64,000 nucleotides of DNA, taken from the NCBI GenBank assembly GCA_035772735.1, contig JASDFA010000007.1:77883501-77947500 (forward strand), written 5' to 3'. Below, one piece after another: positions 24,269-36,514 of the stretch (positions within the stretch are counted from its first letter, which is position 1; each line of letters starts with the position of its first letter). The position numbers and the translations under genes are program-made. This stretch comes from Datura wrightii. Lineage: Eukaryota > Streptophyta > Magnoliopsida > Solanales > Solanaceae. Under the pieces are notes generated by a model. The model did no database searches and was not told where the DNA came from. It saw only the letters and a program-made list of their open reading frames with translations.

Positions 24269-24978
24269 ATACAACTTAGGATTAGATTAATTACTTGTAT
24301 TTAAATTTTAGTCTTTATTTTCTCTTCTTTTGTTTTTCTTTTATTTTCTAACGTGTCACAGGGCAGCATGGTGAAACAAGCGGCCAAGATTTGACCACAG
24401 TCTCAACAGGTATCTTGATGAAGTTTGAGTAATCAAGATACCTTTGTCGTGCCGTGACGTTAAATCAGTCGCTACTTGGGAGGCAACCCAAGATAAATTT
24501 TTTGTTTTTATGTGTTTTTCAAGTGTGCAGGTGATAGTTCACGACTTTCAACAAAATTGAGCTTAAATAGTGAAAATGGAGTACAAAACTACTGGACAAC
24601 ACAAATGGCATTACGCAGGCCAAGCAGCACAAGGCCTGGTGCTAGGTGCATGCACAAGTGCCGCGCTGCCTGGCGCGACGCGCACACTCTTTCACACTTT
24701 TAGGCGCACGAGGCGCTCTAGTTCTGGTGCGTTCAGCCCCGCGACACGGACCAATGTTTAGGCAAAAAATCTTAAGAGGCAAAAACAAAATTTCCAGCTT
24801 TAAGGAGTACTTTAAAAGGCCTAGACCTAAAAATTTCTGCTCAAAATCAAGGAAGCCACGCCGTACCCCTCAAATTCCCTAAGTAAACTCTCTCAAAACT
24901 TCATCTATTCATCAAAATCTTCCAAATGTTTTCACCCAAATCACAAAGTATATCATTTTTCTTGTAAAACCTCAGTAA
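24269..24978 (+). other. ATH-C leader: post-pol-type region brought next to the primer site
   Basis: Shortly after the primer site the sequence matches what lies after pol in ATH-A and ATH-B (GCCGTGACGTTAAA, then the GGGAGGCAACCC hairpin). Gag and pol are absent. A GC-rich block (about 24640-24740: GCCGCGCTGCC, GGCGCGACGCGCAC, GGCGCACGAGGCGC) follows, then a TATA-like CTTTAAAAG near 24810 and a pyrimidine-rich leader. Short ORFs here run through the GC-rich block and look incidental. Confidence 0.7.
24475..24492 (+). repeat. Covarying hairpin CTTGGG-AGGCAA-CCCAAG (ATH-C)
   Basis: A perfect 6-bp stem with the loop AGGCAA. Loop and inner three G-C pairs are identical to 43497-43514 and 63166-63183, while two of the three outer pairs differ on both sides, keeping pairing. 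Confidence 0.75.
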
Positions 24979-26219
24979 ATGGCACCAAAAGTAAACAAAG
25001 GGAAAGGAGTGGCTTCTTCAAGCCGTGGGTCAAAAAAAGCAAAGAGATCTAGTGAAGAGGATCATGAAGATGTGAGGATGGAACCACCACCATTAAGGCG
25101 ATATGGTCTCCGTTGGGACACAGAGAAAGAAGGTAAAAAATGGTTCAAGGAACATAAAAAATCTAAATACTCACATGATATGTTTATTGATAGAAATTGC
25201 TTTTCACTTGTTTTCCCCCACACGGTAGAAAGAATACTCACCCTTGGTCTTAGTTTTGTGTTTGATGTGCCGGCTGATTGTAATTTGAATATGGTGAGGG
25301 AATTCCTTAAGAATTGGATGCCAAAGGAAAGGTCGAACCAAGTTAAAATTAGGGGTCAAATTATTGAGTTTGCACCGGTGACTTTGAATAGATTACTTGA
25401 GACGCCTAATGTTGACCCACAATCCTTTGTGACATGGTGAAGAAACCTCCATATAGGAATATTATACATACTCTGTGTGGCCCTAACTCTGTTGCACGGT
25501 GGACTCTCCACCAACAATTTGGGTATCATGTTTCGCTTTCATATGCTCATTTAAGTAGAGGCATGAGTTTGGTTAAAAATAGTATGTGCTTGTTTAGTGC
25601 CCGGAAAACATGTAATCCATGTGACTAGAGAAAGAGTGTGTATTGTATATGCATTAATGACCGGAAGGCCAATTAATATGGGGGTGCTCACTAAAAATGT
25701 GTTGAAAAGAGCAAGGATAAAAAAAGGTCAAAACTTTGGATTTGGGGTCTCTTGAATCGACTTTTGCAGGGGCATGACATTGAGGAGGAGGAGGCGGACT
25801 ATAGACAGGCTTATGATCCTGGGGGGGGGGATGTGACAAAAACAAAGGAACCCGAGGGCATAAACTGTCCAATCCTTTCTATCAATGAGAGCAATGCATG
25901 AATTGACAACATGTTGAGCCACTTGTACGATATGCAAATACTCCAGCTGATGATGAATGGTGTGACTGAGGAGCAGCTACAATAGCTTAACATAGACTAC
26001 CCTCAAAGCGAGCAATCGCGAGCCCTTTGAAGAGTTGGGCTTGGATACGAGGAGCCTTTTGATGATGATGTGTCCACAAAAGTCGAGATAGCCAAAGTAG
26101 ACTCGAACAAAGAGTCTAGTGATAATGATAAGGAGGAATTTGAGATGGGGGAAGCTGCTCTTGCCCCCACAGACGACAAGGAATAGAGGCTCACGGAGTT
26201 CTTCTTTCACTTTGTTACT
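24979..26219 (+). pseudogene. ATH-C ORF2 (putative plant transposon protein type), broken
   Basis: ATG 24979 opens a 153-codon frame (MAPKVNKGKGVASSSRGSKK), basic at its N-terminus. It is homologous to ATH-A ORF2: shared stretches include KIRGQI, LRWDTEKEGKKW against TRWVTDEGKKW, and RTLCG against HTLCG. The frame stops at 25438; homology continues in another frame from about 25434 (HTLCGPNSVARW) and then in scattered pieces to the acidic C-terminal region about 26090-26186. From memory this matches the domain called putative plant transposon protein (PF20167); no biochemical role is known to me. The remnant is cut at 26219 by GYP-E, whose presumed left duplication is TTATG (26220-26224). Confidence 0.7.
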
Positions 26220-26224
26220 TTATG

Positions 26225-28696
26225 TGTTATACCACGGTAGCTCAAAGATCGTACGCGGGAGTTGAAAAGGGCAAAATGTAAACTGATGTTTCAGGCACAG
26301 GACGAGTCGTGGGACGACACGTGAGGATAGCCCACGAGTCATCAAGTGACTCGTGGGGGAGACTAGTGAGGAGTTGGGAAGTTAGGAGAAAAGGGTCCTC
26401 AGGGGCGTGGGAAAGACTCGTGGTCAGACACCACAAGTTGTTAGGTCAGCTGTGGGGTAAGAGAGAAGGAAAATAGAAGAAGGCAAAACAGTGTACTTGA
26501 CGAAAGCTGACCATGACTTGTTAGAGGACGTGACAAGTCGTGGTGTGAGTCATGGGGTGAGGTGAGTGAGAAGTGATGAGTTTGAGGCAGTGTACCTCAC
26601 GACTGGGGACCACGAGTCATGGTCACCCCTAACGAGTCATTATGCAAGTTGTTTGAGCCCAGGAGATCAGGCAGGCAGGGTACTTAATGAGCTAGGTGAC
26701 GAGTTGTTGCCTTGGACCACGAGTCGTCAGGTCGTCCGTTAGGACCACCAGACAGTATTTCCTGCGAATTTAGTAAGGGCCTTTTTGTAATTCCTAAGTT
26801 CCTAAAGCCTATACTATGTTGTTTAAGGCTCATTTTAGTGGGATTTAAGAGGGGAAAACCTATTCTAAGTTATTCCAACCATGTATGCAAGCTTGAGAGG
26901 TTGAAGAGGTGATTCAAGACTAGTTTTCAAGGTTTACATCCAATTTCCTCTTGGATAATCAAATGTTTGGTGGAATCAACCAGGTATGTAGGGTTATGAG
27001 TAGGTGTTTCCTTCCACACCCATGCCCAATCTCTATTTAAGTATGAGAAATTCCTATAATCAAGTTATGGGGTTTTCACCTAATAACATAATTCTTCAAT
27101 TTCTATACATGGGTACGATTAGATTATGTTTCTAATGATGAATTGTGAAGCTTGGGCTGATTTTAAATTGTTTTCGATCAAAATTGTATTTTCTAGTTTT
27201 TATGAAATTAAAGGCCCATGGATGAGAAGTTCATGAAAGAAGAGAATGATGATGAATGTATGATGATGACGAGATTTGATTATGAAGAGCATGTTTCTAA
27301 AGCTACTCAAGATTATGATATTATTTTCAAAATAAATTGAGTAGATCCAAGCATGATAAAGTTTTGGGCAAAGCCCTTATGTCGAGTATGATGATGTAGT
27401 ATCTCTAAGGTAAACATACCACATGGTTTTGGAGTAAAGGCTCCCACTTATCTTTGAGCTTGTGATATGTTTCGAAATAAAGCTTCTCATATGTACGAAT
27501 TCACAATTGAGATGTATGTTATTATAGAGCTTCGTTTTCATACGATGTTGAGTCTATTCACGATTTCATTATTGAGGTTTGTCAATAGACAATGTTGAGC
27601 TTCGTTTTCATACGATGTTGACTTTATGCATGATTTCATTGTTGAGCTTCAACAATAGACGATGTTGAGCTTCGTTATATACGATGTAGAGCATTGCATG
27701 TTTTGGGAGAAGAGTCTACAACCGAGCGGGCTAAGGGTCGATCACCCTATGCCGCAAAACTACGCACCAACGTAGGTTGATACTATTATATTATTGGGAC
27801 CTCCCCTGTAAGCTATCCCCGGCCCTAATGGCCCATGAGCTTAATATTGATATCATGGTAGCGTCCTTAGCCCTGGTAAGATTTTGGACTGCTCTGCCCA
27901 TTTGAGTGTGATAGTCGGGACCACGTAAGCTCTATCGTGGTATGTCGGTTAAGTGACGAGTCTCCCATTGTCTATATGATTCAGATTTGCATATTCATTA
28001 CTCATGGTTACTATTTCATACATGTATGTTCTAAAAGAAAGGTTTGACTCATTGTCCAACTTTTATTATAAATGTCATATTTCAGGTTTGAGTCATTCGA
28101 GTCAGTTATGATGTTATGAAGCTATGTATTGTCATGTTGTGAAAAGATTATGATTTCAAAAAAAATGCATACAAGCCCTCCTCTCAGATTTGAAAGATTA
28201 TGATATGTTATGAAATGCTTTAAATAATTCACTTTATTTAAGCATTTTTACTTACCTTGCATATTCGATACATTTGACGTACTGACCGCATACTTCTATG
28301 CTGTATCGTTTCATGATACAGGGCCCAGCTCTTAGGTTCAGCCCCACTCTTAGACTGTTCATCGGAGTTAGCGTGTTCTTGTTCGTGAGTCCTCATCTTC
28401 CGAGGACCAAACTATCTATCCTTTCTTTATGTATTTCAGTTTTCAGCTTGTTGAATTAGTTGGTGTCTTGTCCCATCAACTTGTCATATTTAGAGGCTAT
28501 TCAGACATATGTATATATTCAGCTTTGGATTTTATATTCGTATGTTATATTTAAGTTAGACTTCTGCTATGATAGTATTGATGGTTATTCAGTTCTTGTT
28601 TGAGTTAGATGTATGCTTATTCCATGAGTCGACTTGGTGTCTCTTGGGGTCCCTTATCCTGTGTCTACAATCTGGGCCTCCATTTAGGTCGTGACA
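26225..28696 (+). repeat. GYP-E 5' LTR, 2472 bp
   Basis: It begins TGTTATACCACGG and ends GTCGTGACA, followed by a primer site. The segment about 26300-26740 is dense in ACGAGTCGTGG / CCACGAGTC-like palindromic repeats. A tandem repeat of about 60-70 bp (GAGCTTCGTTTTCATACGAT) occurs at about 27537, 27597 and 27667. It matches the solo LTR at 20943-23187 in reverse. No believable ORF. Confidence 0.87.
27537..27696 (+). repeat. Short tandem repeat inside the GYP-E LTR
   Basis: Three diverged copies of a unit starting GAGCTTCGTT are spaced 60 and 70 bp apart. The family solo LTR at 20943-23187 shows no obvious equivalent at a glance, so the expansion may be specific to this copy. Confidence 0.6.
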
Positions 28697-28700
28697 AACT

Positions 28701-28712
28701 TGGTATTAGAGC
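28701..28712 (+). other. GYP-E primer-binding site
   Basis: TGGTATTAGAGC, one base different from the tRNA-Met primer site TGGTATCAGAGC of the Tekay elements, lies four bases after the LTR end. Confidence 0.88.
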
Positions 28713-28905
28713 AATTGGTTTGAAGTGTTCTAGGGTGTACGAAAGCCGCATTAAGTAGAGTCTTTTTCATGGGTGTGAAGCGCGCCACACTTATGACAAA
28801 GAGGCTACGAGATGTTTAGGAAATATTTCCTTCTTTCTTGATCCGTGTCGTGCGATGAAAAGTCTTTCTATCCTTGTAATTCATGCTATTCGCGATTGTA
28901 GAATC

Positions 28906-29654
28906 ATGGCTCCTCGAAGAATGAACGAAAGGAGGAATGGAAGTGGTGAAGGACACGAGGATGGAAGTGGTGAAGGCCACGAGGATGGAAGTGGTGGTTA
29001 TGGGCATCAGCTAGCCCCACCAGTTCAGGAGCCTCAGGCATCGGAGCCAGCCGCTCATGCTGAGTTCCGGGTCTCTATTCAAATGCTTGCGCAGACCTTG
29101 ACTGCTTAGGTCAATCAACAGTCCGTTGGGCATGTTCCGCAAAATGGAAATGCAACGGCGGTTCGAGTTAGATACTTCTTGAGGATGGACCTGCCGAAGT
29201 TCCTTGGGTCAAGGTAGATGAGGACCCACATGAGTTTGTTGATGAAATTGTCAAGATCACCAAAGTCATGGGGGTGAGTAGTGTTGAGTGCGCAGAGTTG
29301 GCCTCCTACCAGTTGAAGGGGGTTGCACATATCTGTTTTCGCCAATGGAAGTATAGTAGGGTCACAGGAGCAAGTTCGGTCACTTGGGAAGAGTTCCAAG
29401 TTGCAGTTCCAGACCGATTCTTCCCTCGGGAGATGAGGGAGTTGAAAACAACTGAGTCCGTGAATTTGAAGCAATGGAGAATGACTGTTCAAGAGTATTC
29501 CCTTGAGTTCACTCGCCTATCGAAATATGCCCCAGAGTTGGTAGCCGATCAGAGGATGCGAGTGAGTAGACTCGTCCATGGGATAGCAGGTTATTTGGAC
29601 AAAGATTGCAGGACTGCCATGCTCCACTAGGATATGGACTTTCCTCGCATAGTG
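28906..29654 (+). pseudogene. GYP-E gag (5' part), broken and truncated
   Basis: ATG 28906 gives MAPRRMNERR and a 24-bp tandem repeat (28936-28998) coding for GSGEGHED units. A TAG ends this frame at 29107. The gag core continues in a different frame (open to about 29630: ECAELASYQLKGVAHICFRQW, then EYSLEFTRLSKYAPELVAD), the retrotransposon gag fold with the usual W and YxxEFxxLxxYAP pattern. The gene is cut by TEK-2; TTGTA (29655-29659) is its presumed left target duplication. The remainder should be right of the window. Confidence 0.75.
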
Positions 29655-29659
29655 TTGTA

Positions 29660-32241
29660 TGTGTTACACCCCGTAGGATTTCCGGCACCTAGATGACCTA
29701 TTCGCACGTTGGTTAAGCATATTCGAAGGCCATACGTGCTAGAGAAAGGCCCGGGAAAAGATCGGACGAGAAACCTGTCGAACCATCGCGGAAGGGGCCG
29801 AGGCAGAACCCCTCCGCGATGGCAGCGTGTCACGGAGGTGAAGCCTCCGCGTTGGCTTCGTGACACATTGGGCTTGTCCAGGCCCAAGTATATAAAGCCC
29901 CACTTCGGTTTTAAATGATTAAACCCTTATAAAATTCCAGAAACAGAGAGGAAAATGCAGGAGAAGGGAAAGGAACGAAGAAGTAATATAATTTTCGTCC
30001 GATTATGCTGCTAAACGTTGTCCCAACTCAAATTAAACCTCAGATACCGAGGTATTTAGCAGCAGAGAGCATTCCTACGGATTTAGTTTCGTGAAATACG
30101 GCCGACGAATTGTCGAGCTACGGAGCTAAGGTAAGTGGAATTGCTCTAAATTAGTGTCTATGTGTTCCTAGCTGTGAAGTGAATATTTCTCCCTTCTGGA
30201 CCCCTGAAAAATAGCGAGTTTTCGACCGTCTTTCGATAAGCCTAAGTTTAGGCTATAAACTATATCGAAAGTGATGTTGCTCTTTACAATAAAGCTGTAT
30301 TTAGTATTGATTGACAAATTTATGAATGCAGTTGGGAGAAAATAGTTGAAGTACTGGCCGAGCCTCGTCCGACAGCCGAATAGTTCGAGGATAAGGTATG
30401 TAAAGCTAGTTCCCTCGGCAAGTTAGTAATCTCGGGACAGTACAGTAATTTAAAGGCCAGTAGAATGTCAGAAGCCATGTATTATGTTTATTACGAATGT
30501 TGGTACGATATTAGAAGCATCAGGTTACAACTTGCGCGAAACTTGCTGGCGCGATATAGATTCTAATATAAGTATTAAGAATTCCACAACATGCTCAGTA
30601 TGTGATCTGACACAGAATGTTAGGATATCATTGTAGTCAGTTGAAACCCAGTAAAGCGATGTAATACCTGTAAGACATCTCAGAAATAGAATGATAAGTT
30701 AAAATGAAGTTGGAAAGCATGTTAGGAATAGTAAATCATGTTACTATAGAAACTTAGTATACAACATAGTTTTCAGCAGAAATACTATATCATGTTCAGC
30801 ATTAGACCCAGTGCAGTCTGGCAGAAGACTATATTATACATATATACTATTACCAGCCTCAACATGTGTTAAGTACATACATATTACCATCACTAGCTCA
30901 GCATATAGTATATACAAATACTTTACCACTATTAGCTTCAGTATGTAGGACATGCAGATAGTATTACTAGTTGAGACTGTTGTATTGTTTGGGGTTGGAC
31001 TACCTAGCATCCATGACCGCCCCAGGGTTGATAGCTGTATCGACTCATCCTCCAGAGGACGAGGATATGTCGCTCTACGGAGTGGCATGCAGTCCCACAG
31101 GGGACGAAGATGGGATGCCAGTTTTCCCCATATTTGTGCCTTGATCGGCCCTTACACACCCCTGTCGAGCGGATACGCCCGGGTGTTGATTCAGGAGTCC
31201 TTCGGACTCAGATGCAGTTATAGTCAGGGGCTCAGCGAGCCCAAGTGCTTACCCAGGGGACCGGCGGGATGCTTATAGCTATTATAGGAGATGGGATGAC
31301 CGGGGTAGGGGTATAGATTTTGTGCTGGTTGTACCCCCGGCTTATGGGGGCCGGGTAAGGTTTGTGTGTGCTATGTATGTTATGATATGTTGTGCCGTGT
31401 TATAATAGATGAGTAGATCGATAGTAGAACGATAAATCCTCAGGTATGACTCCTGCTCCTTCCAGTATAATTAAGAGAAGGTATGACTTACATTATCAGA
31501 CAGTTAATCTATTCCTTCCTACTTCAGTTTCGTCAATTATATTGTTGTTTTCAGATATTTCTTTCAGTTATTGCTTTACATACTCAGTACCAGCGGTACT
31601 GACGCCCGGTGGGGCGCTGTATTACTTGCCTGCAGGTATTCATAGACGAGCAGGCGATACCACGTGATTCCTGTTGGCGATCGAGTATTCAGCTCCTGTC
31701 ATCCGGAGACTGAATTCCAGAGGTGTATTTCGTTTTCTTTTGTTGTATAGTACGGGTAGGTCGGGGCCCTGTCTCGATCATTTTTATGGTTATTCCTAGA
31801 GGCTTGCAGTCTGTATATATTTCCCTGTGGTCAGATGAGGCGGTCGTGTGAGGCCGTGTAGTTGTATAGCTGTTAGTACTTGTGTTTCCTTTATGTTGGC
31901 CGTGTGGGGCCATAGTTCGACAGTAGTGGTGACCTTGCCGGTCAAGTAGCTATCCAACACTTCATGGTTAAGTTATAGATAACTAGATAGCATGGTGGCC
32001 TTGTCGGCCCGCATAGGTTTCCCTGTATTGATATGTTTCTGGTCAGCTGTTAGTACAGGCACAAGAGGGTATAGGCCAATGGGCCGGGGGCTGTGTTTAC
32101 AGCCGTTATATAGCCCTTTGTTTCCAAAAATGTGAGTTAGATCCAGCCAGGCACCAGATGCGCCCAGGCTTAGCAGTCCAGCAGTTCAGGTCCTAGTAGG
32201 GCGCCAGGTGCCAGTCATACCCCCCAAGGCGGGGTGTGACA
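29660..32241 (+). repeat. TEK-2 5' LTR, 2582 bp
   Basis: It starts TGTTACACCCCG and ends GGCGGGGTGTGACA, followed by the tRNA-Met primer site. U3 has the CGTGTCACGGAG arm (29826-29837) with a degenerate partner and TATATAAAG at 29889-29897. It is a diverged relative of the TEK-1 and TEK-3 LTRs. ORFs at 30952-31278 and 31446-31667 have no gene-like features. Confidence 0.9.
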
Positions 32242-32245
32242 AACT

Positions 32246-32257
32246 TGGTATCAGAGC
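32246..32257 (+). other. TEK-2 primer-binding site (initiator tRNA-Met)
   Basis: TGGTATCAGAGC, four bases after the LTR end, as in TEK-1 and TEK-3. Confidence 0.92.
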
Positions 32258-32453
32258 AGGTCGTATCCCAGGGAGTCTGCAAGCCGTGCTAAGTAGAGTC
32301 CTGTCCATGGATGTGTTGTGCACCACATACTATGGGTAGGAGGCTGCAAGGCATGATAGGATGGTTGTCTTTTATTCTATTCAGTCGTGCTGTAGAGCGG
32401 TACAATATAGGGTTGAGTCCCTAAAAGCTTACTATATTCTTTGGTTACAGATA

Positions 32454-35400
32454 ATGTCAGACCAGCGACATCCTATCATAGGCCGGAGCTTAGATATTGC
32501 AGCAGGGGAAGGCACCAGCAGGATGCCTCACCGTGTTTAGAAACGGCCCGATCAGAGGGCACTACAGAGGCATCGTCCCAGCCTTCTCAGCAGTCTCCAC
32601 CATATCAGGAGCCGCTTGGGGCGACACTACCTTCAGCAGTCCCTATACCGACACCTTCCGACCAGGAGGTTAGGAGTGCTGTAGTTATGTTAGCACAGAT
32701 GATGGCTACTCAGCGTCAGCCAATGCCGTCTACAGTTGCGGAGTCATCAGGAGGGCTCGGTAGTTCGAGGGTCCGAGAGTTCTTAGCTCTGAATCCCCCA
32801 CAGTTTACAGGTACGGACTGGACAGAGGACCCTCAGGATTTTCTGGATCAAATGCAGAGAATCTTCAGGGTTATGCATGCCACGCCTACAGAATCAGTTG
32901 AGTTGGCAGCATTTCGGTTACGGGACATCGCCGTGTTTTTGTATAAAAGCTGGGAAAGGTCCCGAGGGAGAGATGTTTCCCCTCCCACCTGGTCTATCTT
33001 TTCAGGAGCTTTTCTGGATCATTATCTGTCGAGGGAGATTCGACAAGCCCGGGTAGACCAGTTCCTACATCTGGAGCAGGGGGCCATGAGTGTTCGGGAA
33101 TATTCCTTGCGGTTTGATTCTTTGGCTCGATATGCACCGGCCTTTGTTGATACCATGGAATCCAGAGTACACCGCTTTATCATGGGGTTGAATCCAGAAT
33201 ATGTTGAGACTTGTATTACGGCCACACTGCGAGAGGACATGGACATTGCTCGAATTCAGGCATTTGCCCAGAATATTGAGGGCATCAGACAGCAACATCG
33301 GGAGATCAGAAGGGTCAATCAGGAACAACGTCGCCGGGATAGGCCAGTTGAGTTACAGAGGGAGGCCCGGGGAGGACCCAGGCCACGATTGTTAGACAGG
33401 CCGCCTAGGCCCCCGCCTCCGCCACAGTCGCAGGGGGGTAGATTCAGCCGCAGGGGGAAGTCAGAGACTGGTAGAGGCTCACAGATGACAGATTCACCAT
33501 TACAAAGGAGGGCGGAGCAGAGTAGGTATACCCTACCACTTTGCCCTATATGCAGTCGACACCATCCTGGAGCATGCAGATATGGCTCCACCGCATGTTA
33601 TAATTGTGGCCAAGAAGGCCATTTGATGAAAGATTGCCCAGCCAGAGGCCGAGAGCACCGAGATAGACAGGATAGGGCATCTGCAGGGTCATGAGCCACA
33701 ACATCCTTGACTGGGCGCAGGCCCTCAGTTTCAGCAGGCAGGGGTCGGGGCAGATTAGGGGCCTCTAGTACAGGTGCGGGTCCAAGCCGCACATATGCTT
33801 TACCAGGGAGGCAAGATTCAGAAGCGTCACCTGATGTTGTGACAGGAATGCTAACTATCTGCTCACACCCTGCTTATGTGTTGATTGATCCAGGGTCTAC
33901 TTTGTCCTACATTACTCCATTTGTGGCACGAAAGTTTAGTATTGCACTAGAATTATTGCAGCAGCCCTTCTTAGTATCCACGCCCGTCGGTGACTCTATC
34001 ACAACTAGCCAAATCTACCACGGGTGTACAGTAGAGGTTGCTGACCGTCAGACCACAGTAGATCTGGTCGAGTTAGAAATGATAGACTTCGATGCCATAA
34101 TGGGTATGGACTGGTTAGTACCGTGTTTTGCCAACGTTGAATGTTGGACCAAGACGGTCCGATTCCACTTCCCAGGAGAAGTAGTGCGGGAGTGGAAGGA
34201 CAGCACTGCTACGCCAAAAGGTAGGTTTATTTCCTACCTTCAGGCGAGAAAGTTGATATCTAAGGGATGTATTTACCATCTGGTCAGAGTCCAGGATGTC
34301 CAAGCAGAACTTCCGACGCTCCAGTCTGTTCCAGTGGTGAACGAATTCCCTGATGTGTTCCCAGATGAGTTACCTGGTATTCCCCCAGAAAGGGAAATAG
34401 ACTTTGCTATTGACTTGTTACCAGGTACTCAGCCGATATCAATTCCTCCCTATCGTATGGCTCCTGCAGAACTCAGAGAATTAAAAGAGCAGTTGAAAGA
34501 TTTATTAGATAAAGGTTTCATCAGGCCGAGTACTTCACCGTGGGGTGCGCCAGTTTTATTTGTGAGAAAGAAAGATGGCTCGCTCCGAATGTGCATAGAT
34601 TATCGGAAATTAAACAAAGTTACAGTAAAGAACAAGTACCCGCTCCCCAGAATTGATGACTTATTTGATCAGTTGCAGGGAGCCAGATACTTTTCTAAGA
34701 TTGACTTGCGGTCCGGATATCACCAGGTCTGAGTACGTGAGAGAGATATTCCTAAGACAGCGTTCAGGACCCGATATGGACATTTTGAATTTCTAGTCAT
34801 GTCCTTCGGGTTAACGAATGCCCCGACAGTCTTCATGGAACTGATGAACAGTATTTTCAAACCTTTCCTGGACTTGTTCATGATAGTATTCATTGATGAC
34901 ATTTTGGTGTATTCTCGCTCTGAAGCAGATCACTGGACTCATTTGCGGACAGTGCTCAAGATTCTCAGGGACCGCCAGTTGTATGCTAAATTTTCTAAGT
35001 GTGAATTCTGACAAGCAGAAAATAGAAGCAGTTAAGTCATGGCCTAGGCCTACCACTCCAACTGAAGTTCGTAGCTTTCTGGGGTTGGCAGGATATTACA
35101 GGAGGTTCGTTGAAGGGTTCTCGACCATTGCGGCACCTCTAACCAAATTGACACAGAAAGCAGCAAAGTTTCAAGGGACAAAGGCATGCGAGCAGAGCTT
35201 CCAGGAACTGAAAGACAAATTAACCTCTGCCCCAGTATTAGCATTGCCGGAAGGCACAGAAGGTTATTCAGTCTATTGCGACGCGTCAGGCGTCGGGTTA
35301 GGTTGTGTGTTGATGCAGCATGGTAGAGTAATTACATATGCTTCCAGACAACTGAGGAAACACGAAAAGAATTACCCTACCCACGACCTGGAATTGGCCG

Positions 35401-36514
35401 CAGTAATCCACGCCTTAAAGATGTGGAGGCATTACCTGTACGGCATCCATGTTGATATTTACACAGATCATAAGAGCCTACAGTACATCTTCACTCAGAG
35501 GGAGTTGAATCTACGGCAACGCCGCTGGTTGGAGCTGTTAAAAGATTAAGATGTGAATATTCTGTATCACCCGGGAAAAGCTAATGTTGTAGCAGATGCC
35601 CTGAGCCATAAGTCAATGGGGCGGCCTGAAAAGCGACAGTTAGCCAAAGAAATTCATCAGTTAGCTGGTTTAGCCGTTCGAGTAATGGAAACAGAAAATA
35701 ATAGAGCAGTAATTCAGAATTCTGCTGTGTCATCACTGGTTACAGAGGTAAAAGAACGACAGTACGAGGACCCTGATTTAGTTCAGCTCAGAGATAGAAT
35801 TCAGGAAGGTAAGGAGTCAAATCTCCAAATGACTGAGGATGATGTGCTACGCTGTAAGGGCCACCTCTGTGTCCCGAATGTTTCAGGGCTTCGCGGGCGG
35901 ATCATGCATGAGGTACATTACGCTCGCTATTCCCTCCATCCAGGAGCGACGAAAATGTACCACGACATCAGAGACATTTACTGGGGGCCAGGTATGAAAG
36001 CGGAGATAGCTGAATTTGTATATATATGTTCTAACTGTCAGTAGGTGAAAGCAGAGCACCAGAAATCGGGCGATTTGACACAAGATATAACGGTGCCTAT
36101 GTGGAAATGGGAAACGATAAAAATGGATTTTGTAACAGGGTTACCCCGTACCAGACGCAGAAACGATTCCATTTGGGTAATAGTTGACAGGCTGACAAAA
36201 TCAACTCATTTTCTGCCAGTGAAGGATACCTTCTCGGCTGAGGATTATGCCGAATTATATATTAGAGAAATAGTTAGATTCCACCCTCAAACAGATGGGC
36301 AGGCTGAGCGGACTATCCAAACGCTCGAAGATATGTTGCGAGCGTGTGTATTAGATTTTGGGGGTAGCTGGGATGAGCATCTTTCGTTGATTGAATTTGC
36401 TTATAATAACAGTTATCATTCAGCTATCCAGATGGTGCCCTTTGAAGCATTATATGGGCGAAAATGTAGATCGCCGGTGGGCTGGTTTGAAGTGGGGGAA
36501 TCAGCATTGGTTGG
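32454..36514 (+). pseudogene. TEK-2 gag-pol, damaged and cut by ATH-A
   Basis: The gag start is ATG 32454 (MSDQRHP); a small indel near 32535 moves the frame. Gag then runs to TGA 33692 (CGA in TEK-3) with a CCHC knuckle CYNCGQEGHLMKDC, and protease (LIDPGST) plus RT start continue in the same frame to TGA 34730 (CGA in TEK-3). RT resumes (FIDDIL) and a deletion of about 56 bp after KCEF (near 35010) shifts the frame; RNase H follows to TAA 35547. The integrase zinc-finger segment ends at TAG 36042 (CAG in TEK-1), and a second, in-frame deletion of about 111 bp near 36280 removes the second catalytic Asp (ISDRGAQF) of the integrase. ATH-A truncates it at 36514 inside the integrase C-terminal part. 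Chromodomain and 3' LTR are expected right of the window. Confidence 0.9.
36510..36514. repeat. Presumed left target-site duplication of ATH-A (GTTGG)
   Basis: TEK-2 reads TCAGCATTGGTTGG up to the ATH-A LTR start TGATC at 36515; in TEK-1 the uninterrupted sequence continues CCCAGAC. The right copy lies outside the window. Confidence 0.7.

Noticed and set aside
24512..24882. ORFs 24512-24882 as a small gene before ATH-C ORF2
   Set aside because: They run through the GC-rich palindromic block and have no counterpart in ATH-A or ATH-B.
27537..27696. CRISPR-like or satellite array
   Set aside because: Only three diverged, unevenly spaced copies inside an LTR; no spacers and no array beyond it.
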